The notes beneath the pieces were generated by a model, which had not been told where the DNA came from, ran no database searches, and was given only the letters and a program-made list of their open reading frames with translations. From assembly GCF_022539665.2 (NCBI RefSeq), contig NC_081337.1:2456679-2520678 (forward strand): DNA of 64,000 nt. The letters run 5' to 3'. The position numbers and the translations under genes are program-made. Position 1 is the first letter of the stretch. Each line of letters opens with the position of its first letter. Source of the DNA: Daphnia carinata. Its lineage: Eukaryota; Arthropoda; Branchiopoda; Diplostraca; Daphniidae. This document shows positions 58,390 to 64,000 of this stretch, piece after piece.

Positions 58390-60769
58390 TTAACTACTGG
58401 CAGAATTTGTCTTGTCAAATAGTTTTATGATTTCCTCCAAGTTGTCTTTTTTGTAATTATTGCGTAAGAGAATCTGCGCATCATAACCGTTGGATTTAAT
58501 CTCAATTCCTAGTTGAATTAAAAGTTTGACCGCGTCGAATAGGTTTTCACTGGAATTATATCTACAAAGGAAATGGAGCGCATTCCATCCGTTTATGTTC
58601 TTTGCTTGACTATCAATTCCAAGGTTGATCAATAGTTTGATGGCTTTAATTAAATTTGGGCCTGAATTGTTTCTGCAGAGAGCATGTAGTGCGTTTTCTC
58701 CGTCGTCATTCTTTGCGTTCACGTCGATTCCATGTTGGCTTAACTTTTTGATTGCACTAATTAAATTTGAAGATGAGTTGTACGTGCACTGGAACTGCAG
58801 TGCGTTTAATCCGCCGCTGCACTTTGCGTTCACGTCGATTCCGAGTTCGATTAACTTTTCGATTGCGCCATTGAAATATGTGGATGAATTATTTGTGCAA
58901 AGGAAATGAATTGCGTTAAATCCGTCTTCATCTTTAGCGTTAACGTCGATTCCGAGTTTGATTAACTTTTCGATTGCCTCTATTATATTTGAAGATGAAT
59001 TGTATGTGCACAGGAAATGGAGTGCGTTTACTCCGCGGTCATCCTTTGTGTTCACGTCGATTCCAAGTTGGATTAACCTTTCGATTGCACCAATTAAATT
59101 TGAGGATGAATTAAATTTGCACAGGGAATGGAGTGCGGTAATTCCGTTGTCATCCTTTGCGTTCACGTCGATTCCGAGTTGGGTTAACTTTTCCATTGCG
59201 CCAATTAAGTTTGAGGATGAATTGTTTCTGCAGAGGGCATGGAGTGCGTTTAATCCGTCGTCGTCCTCTACGTTTACGTCGATTCCGAGTTCGATCAACT
59301 TGTCGATTGCGTCTATTAACTTTGAGCTCGAATTGTATGCACACAAAGTGTGGAGTACGTTCAAGCCGTTTTGATCTTTTGCATTCCCGTCCATTCCGAT
59401 TTGGGTTAAGAATTCTATTGCATCAGTTAAATGGAGGCTTGAATTGTTTGCGCACAAAACGTGTAATGCACTCTGTCCTTCGTTGCTCTTTGCGTTTGTG
59501 TCGATTCCGTGTTGTATCAACAACTCGATTACTTTCCTCAAGTTTCGGCCTGAGTTTTTGGCACAGATCCAATGTAGAGCGTTCCATCCTTTTTTGTCTG
59601 TTGATGTCACATTGATACAGCGCTGACCTAAAGAATTGATCGTTTCCCAAAAGTTTGATTTTGCACTCGTGTCGGCCAATAGCTGGAGCAATTTGTTTTC
59701 TGCATCGGCAAGCTAAGTAAAGCGAAATTTAGAGTTAAATCGCGTTAAATCATTTTTACTATTAATTCACGTTGTTGGCTTTTTAATTTGCACAAGATTT
59801 TTACTTTGGTTTGAATGAATTTAAGTTCAGTAACGACATCTCGTGATGCGATTCTCTCATAAGGGTTAGTGGTCAACATTTTTGTTAACAAATTACGTGC
59901 CCAATGCAAACTATGAATTTCTAAAATGAAACACATTAAATGGTTTAACATTAGTGAGTATGTGTTTGCGAAATTGGCCGTACGTGATTAGAAACTTACT
60001 CTCCATATTTATCGGTATATTCTGTTTGATGTTTGCCACAATTTCATCGTCTGGACCATAGACATGGTTTCCATTCAAGAGAATGTAACCGAAGACGAGG
60101 CCTTCTGCGAAAACATCACTATTAACTGTGCCTGGTTGTCCGTCCAAGACGTGGTTATCCAGAATTTCGTACAACTCAGGAGCTAACCAAAATCGAGTTC
60201 CCTTGATTCCACTCATTGTGTATCTTCTTCGTTCATTCAGGGGTCGGCACAATCCGAAACCACCCCACTTCAACGTGGCTTGTTCGCGTTGGTCAGTCAT
60301 TTTCACAGAAATCAGAATGTTTTCCGGTTTAATATCTCGGTGAATTAAGTCCCGTGAATGGATATAGGCAAGGCCTGAAGCTAAATGGAGCAACATTTCG
60401 ATAGGGAGTGGTATAGGTCCTTTATATTTCCTATGATCGTCCGATTTTAAGAACAGCTTGTCTAATGATGCGTCGCAAAATTCCAAAGCTAAATATCTAA
60501 AAGTTCAATGTATGTACAGGTTCTGCCTCTCATTCAAAATGACGTTTTAAAAAATCTTACTTGAAATGTTCATTTTTTTCGAAATGAAGGAGTTTGACAA
60601 CATTTGGATGGTCTAATTGTTGAAGAGCTTGAAGCTCGTTGTCAACTGGGCCGACTGGTTCTACAGCCAACGGAATCTGTTTGACTGCTACCTTTTGGCC
60701 TTCAAATGTACCAAGAAACACGTAACCATATCTACTTCTTCCTAAAACACTATTCTCGTCGTACTGCAT
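58390..60769 (-). CDS. KA7: kinase-ankyrin protein with altered DFG motif (open frame)
   Basis: Exons 60769-60561, 60496-60000, 59920-59805 and 59712-58390 sum to 715 codons with no internal stop. The kinase keeps the VAVK lysine and HRDIKPENIL, but the magnesium-binding DFG reads GFG (KWGGFGLCR) and the glycine loop is GRSRYGYVFLG, missing its middle glycine. It is therefore predicted to be catalytically weak or dead while still folded. Exon 4 begins with a linker (L-A-D-A-E-N-K-L-L-Q) as in KA3 and KA5, has ten 37-residue repeats, and ends NLEEIIKLFDKTNSASS. Repeats here are less alike than in KA2. The intact length with damaged catalytic sites suggests selection as a pseudokinase, but that is inference. 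Confidence 0.87.
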
Positions 60770-61214
60770 TTTTTTTTGTTAACGTTTCACTTGCGACAGT
60801 TTTTGACGCGACAACGTTTCAACTCACTCATTTGATTCCACTTGAAGACTAGCGAAACAGCGATGTGTGCAAGTTGCTAGGGGAGGATTTGATACCAGGT
60901 AAAATAAAAACTGATAAACTGAAGTTGATATGAAGTAATCAGTTATAGGTTGTTTGTTGAACGTATCGTAAGTTGAAAGCCCTGGGAAAGTACTGCATCG
61001 GTTTACCTGATTATCCACATGACATATCCATGAAGTCACTTCAATGTTTTTTGTTTAAATTTTGCCCGTTAATTTTCGTGTCAGAAAAAGCAAGTAACAC
61101 GTTTCCAGAACGGAATAAACTCCGTCGCTTCAACTGTAGTTTTTAATTGAACAACGATGAGATGTGATGGCGTCAACATACAGGTCGACAAATTAGGACA
61201 TCTTTTTCAGAAAC
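60770..61214. other. 5' flank of KA7
   Basis: Homologous to other KA flanks to about 61150; the remainder matches spacer next to NKCC fragments (ttgaacaacgatgagatgtgatggcgtcaa type, compare 10225 and 16628). No gene. Confidence 0.5.
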
Positions 61215-61480
61215 TTTGGTTGTTACCGATAAGTTGTCAGATAAGTTTCCTGGTACGCAGTAAGTTGCACAGACGACCATTACCCCAGCGTACTCTTTCA
61301 TCATGTCCTGCACGGCGTGCGTGAAACCAACTACATTGAGGGAACAATCCATAGCACTGGCGATGACCTGTGGTGTTACAGGAAGGCAACGTCTAAGCTA
61401 TTGTTCTCCAAAGGCAGTTTGAAAAATGACGTCTAATCTGGTATAACTTACATTAAGTAAGTTCCTTGTAAGATTTATGT
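61215..61480 (-). pseudogene. NKCC exon 7 fragment
   Basis: Matches 44720-44960 of NKCC, with the part encoding GPEFGG deleted (ctggcgatg runs into acctgtggtg near 61365). Intron sequence beyond the exon edge is retained. Same position relative to KA genes as 10310-10570. Confidence 0.78.
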
Positions 61481-61489
61481 TACTAAGTG

Positions 61490-62663
61490 TTACTTCAGAC
61501 AAAGCTGTCAACGCATTTAAGTTTTCTTTTTTTTTTTCTTTCGTATCATTCGGCGACTTGTAATCCTAATCAGTACAACCTACATTTAGATGCTGGATTA
61601 TTTGTTAAATTCCGCCCGCAGCTGTGTGATTCTACTAAAGCAGTCGATGGTAAGGATAAAAGTTACGACAAAGTAGCATTACAGCTGCTTGATCCAACAT
61701 TTGTAATGAATTTAACTGTAGTTTGGACGATGACGTAACGACGCTGGAATAGGAATCCGGATGTGACACCAGTATTTCCAGTTCGGATTAACATGGCGCT
61801 ATAATAGGTATTTACATGCATTTTCAATAGTCAGGGACTCTAAAAGCTGACGTATTATTTCTTGCAGAAGAAGGTGGAAGCGTTACATTTCTATACGAAG
61901 CGGATCCGTGTTTTTTGCTGCAGGACTTGTGATGTAAATCAGCGGTACATTTCAACGCGATTTGATCGAAATGAAAAGGTTAGTAACCATTTTCTGCTTA
62001 GTTAAATTATTATTCGCTTGCATCTGATAGTAGAGCTGATTAGGGGACTGTCTGACAGTCATTTTTTAAAGGTTGCTTTCTTATCCTAAAACCCCTGCGT
62101 TTTCCGTCGTTGTGCGCGAGAAAACGTAAAATTTTGTGGCGTGTTGGGATTCCCTATCTATTTTGTAAATAATCAAATCGCGTTCGAAGTTAATCTTGAG
62201 GCTAGAGAATGCTATCAGGCAAGTCTAGATCAGCATTGTCTGATGCCCACGTAAATGATTAATGGGACCTATCGTGTCCCTTGGATGCAGCCGGAGCTTT
62301 GCCCACAAAGCAAGCGTTGCTTTGCGAGGCCAAATTATCTTTGGCTTTTTATTTTTGCCACATCAATGAGTTACGAAAATGAATTCGAAAATTTAATGCG
62401 TTGCCTGCGAATTTGCTACCGTTGCAGTTTTATCACACACACACACAGACAAGTGTAACTGTAGTGAACTTTATTCAAACAAAGTCAGAAATACTCATTT
62501 TGAAATCCAATTTCCAGTTTAGAGTGTATTCAACTATCTTGTTTATGAAGTTCAGATAATATAGTCCATAGCAAACAATTGTGACGGTACCCTTCCATTG
62601 GATGTTGTTACGTTTCTCAGGCCTTAGGTTCACAGCCTCGTCAGTCAAAATCGTTTTTGTTGA
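61490..62663. repeat. P' block and 3' flank of KA8
   Basis: Short P block most similar to 17135-18268, including an 83-codon plus frame at 61487-61738 whose middle (LDAGLFVKFRPQLCDSTK) is stopped in other copies. CACACACACACA tract near 62437. The hairpin near 62328 is intact. No gene is called. Confidence 0.55.
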
Positions 62664-64000
62664 TTAACTATTTATAGGGTACGTCTTTTCAAATAGTTTT
62701 AGGATTTCCTCCAAGTTTCCTCTTTTGTAATTGTTCCATAAGAGAACTTGCGCGTCATAACCGTTGGAATTAATCTCAATTCCTTGTTCAATTAAAACTT
62801 TCACCGCGCCGAATAGGTTTTCACTGGAATTATATTCACACAGGAAATGGAGCGCATTCCATCCGTTTTTGTCCGTTGCATGGATATCAATTCCAAGTTC
62901 GATCAACAGTTTGATGGCTTCAATTAAATGTGTGCCTGAATTTTTCGCACACAAGTAATGGAGTGCGTTTCGCCGGTCTTCGTTTGTTGCATTCACATCT
63001 ATTCCTTTTTGAACTAAACGCTCGATTGCGCCGACTAAATTTGAAGATGAATTGTTTGCACATAGTGTATGGAGCACGTTATGCCCCTCTTCGTCTTTTG
63101 CGATGACATTGATTCCTAAACTTATTATGTAATCGATAAGAGCAATCAAATTTGGATTTACATTATTAATGCACAATGCATGAAGTATGTTGTGCCCCTC
63201 TTCGCCCTTAACATCCGCGACGTAGTTGATTAAAGGGTGAATTACTTCGGCTATATTTGGATTTGGGTTATTTGCGCACATAACATGTAGAATGTTCCAT
63301 CCGTTATTGATCTTTGCATCCTTGTCAATATTGTGTTCGATTAAACATAGGATAGCGTCAGGTAAATTTGGGCTTAAATTGTATGCGCATAAAGTATGGA
63401 GTGCGTTAAAGCCGTCTTTGTCTATTGCGTTGCCATCCATTCCGATTTGGATTAAGAATGTGATTGCATCAGTTAAATATGGGCTAGAATTGTGCGCGCA
63501 CAAAACGTGTAATGCGCTCTGTCCTTTGTTGCTCTTTGCATTTGTGTCGATTCCGAGTTTTATCAACAACTTGATGGCTTCAACCAAGTATGGACTGTAA
63601 TTGTTTGCACACAGGGTGTGGAGTGCGTTCCATCCGTTCCTTCTCTTTGAATTGATATCGATTTCTTGTTCAATGAAAAAGGTAATCGCATCAATTAAGT
63701 TCTGATTTGAATTGTTTGCACACAGAAAATGGAGGACGTTAAATCCATCCTTGTCCTTTGCGTTCACGTCGATTCCAAGTTCGATTAAAACCTGGATTGC
63801 GGCAACTAAATTTGAGCTTGAATTTTTTGCACACAAGGCGTGGAGAGCGTTTAATCCGCTGTTGCTCTTTTCGTTGACGTTGATTCCGAGTTGGATTAAT
63901 TTTTTGATTGCGTCTATTAACATTGAGCTCGAATTGTTTGCACACAAAGTATGTAGTACGTTCCATCCGTCTTTGCTCCTTGCATTAACGTCGATTCCAT
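62664..64000 (-). CDS. KA8: ankyrin exon of a kinase-ankyrin gene (runs off the right edge)
   Basis: Open minus-strand frame from the window edge to TAA at 62664, with 11 ankyrin-type repeats in view and the end NLEEILKLFEKTYPINS. It aligns repeat by repeat with the last 11 repeats of KA3 and differs at few positions, including the unusual units INNGWNILHVMCANN and EEGHNILHALCINN found only in these two genes. By analogy the linker and three kinase exons lie beyond 64000. No break is seen in the visible part. Confidence 0.87.
   Translation of the reverse strand, partial: GIDVNARSKDGWNVLHTLCANNSSSMLIDAIKKLIQLGINVNEKSNSGLNALHALCAKNSSSNLVAAIQVLIELGIDVNAKDKDGFNVLHFLCANNSNQNLIDAITFFIEQEIDINSKRRNGWNALHTLCANNYSPYLVEAIKLLIKLGIDTNAKSNKGQSALHVLCAHNSSPYLTDAITFLIQIGMDGNAIDKDGFNALHTLCAYNLSPNLPDAILCLIEHNIDKDAKINNGWNILHVMCANNPNPNIAEVIHPLINYVADVKGEEGHNILHALCINNVNPNLIALIDYIISLGINVIAKDEEGHNVLHTLCANNSSSNLVGAIERLVQKGIDVNATNEDRRNALHYLCAKNSGTHLIEAIKLLIELGIDIHATDKNGWNALHFLCEYNSSENLFGAVKVLIEQGIEINSNGYDAQVLLWNNYKRGNLEEILKLFEKTYPINS

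Overview
The window looks like nuclear DNA of an arthropod, most likely a crustacean such as the water flea Daphnia. This is inferred from very short introns (mostly 55-90 bp), an echinoid-type adhesion gene ending in the PDZ ligand EIIV, an arthropod-like NKCC gene, and heavy local tandem duplication. No database search was possible, so the species is a guess. No tRNA, rRNA, CRISPR array or prokaryotic feature was seen.

The dominant content is a tandem family of at least nine minus-strand genes, called KA0 to KA8 here. Each has three short exons encoding an IRE1/RNase L-like protein kinase domain and one long exon encoding 5 to 26 tandem 37-residue ankyrin-type repeats. The order is kinase then ankyrin, the reverse of RNase L, and no KEN nuclease domain is seen. 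KA1, KA2, KA6 and KA7 are open end to end. KA3, KA4 and KA5 carry frameshifts or a stop, and KA4 and KA7 have lost catalytic residues. KA5 runs in frame into the first kinase exon of KA4. KA0 and KA8 are cut by the window edges.

Two unrelated genes lie inside the array: an SLC12/NKCC cation-chloride cotransporter (41207-46291, minus) with a diverged partial copy beside it (47700-48720), and an echinoid-like Ig/FnIII adhesion gene (49498-53802, plus). The other spacers are deletion derivatives of this NKCC-echinoid interval. They hold NKCC fragments (822-957, 10310-10570, 16710-17130, 61215-61480), a 5'-truncated echinoid copy (21687-24082), an echinoid tail of eight codons (2006-2029), and repeated downstream blocks named E (echinoid 3' UTR and beyond) and P (sequence preceding each KA 3' end).

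Layout: KA0 exon 1 | NKCC last exon | P | echinoid tail-E-P | KA1 | NKCC fragment-P' | KA2 | NKCC fragment-P' | KA3 | echinoid 3' half-E-P | KA4/KA5 fusion | E-P | KA6 | NKCC | NKCC partial | echinoid | E-P | KA7 | NKCC fragment-P' | KA8. The simplest reading is repeated unequal exchange of an ancestral unit KA-NKCC-echinoid-E-P followed by internal deletions, with KA copies then diversifying by gain and loss of 111-bp ankyrin units. The function of the KA proteins cannot be read from sequence. A sensor or signalling role like that of RNase L or IRE1 is speculative.
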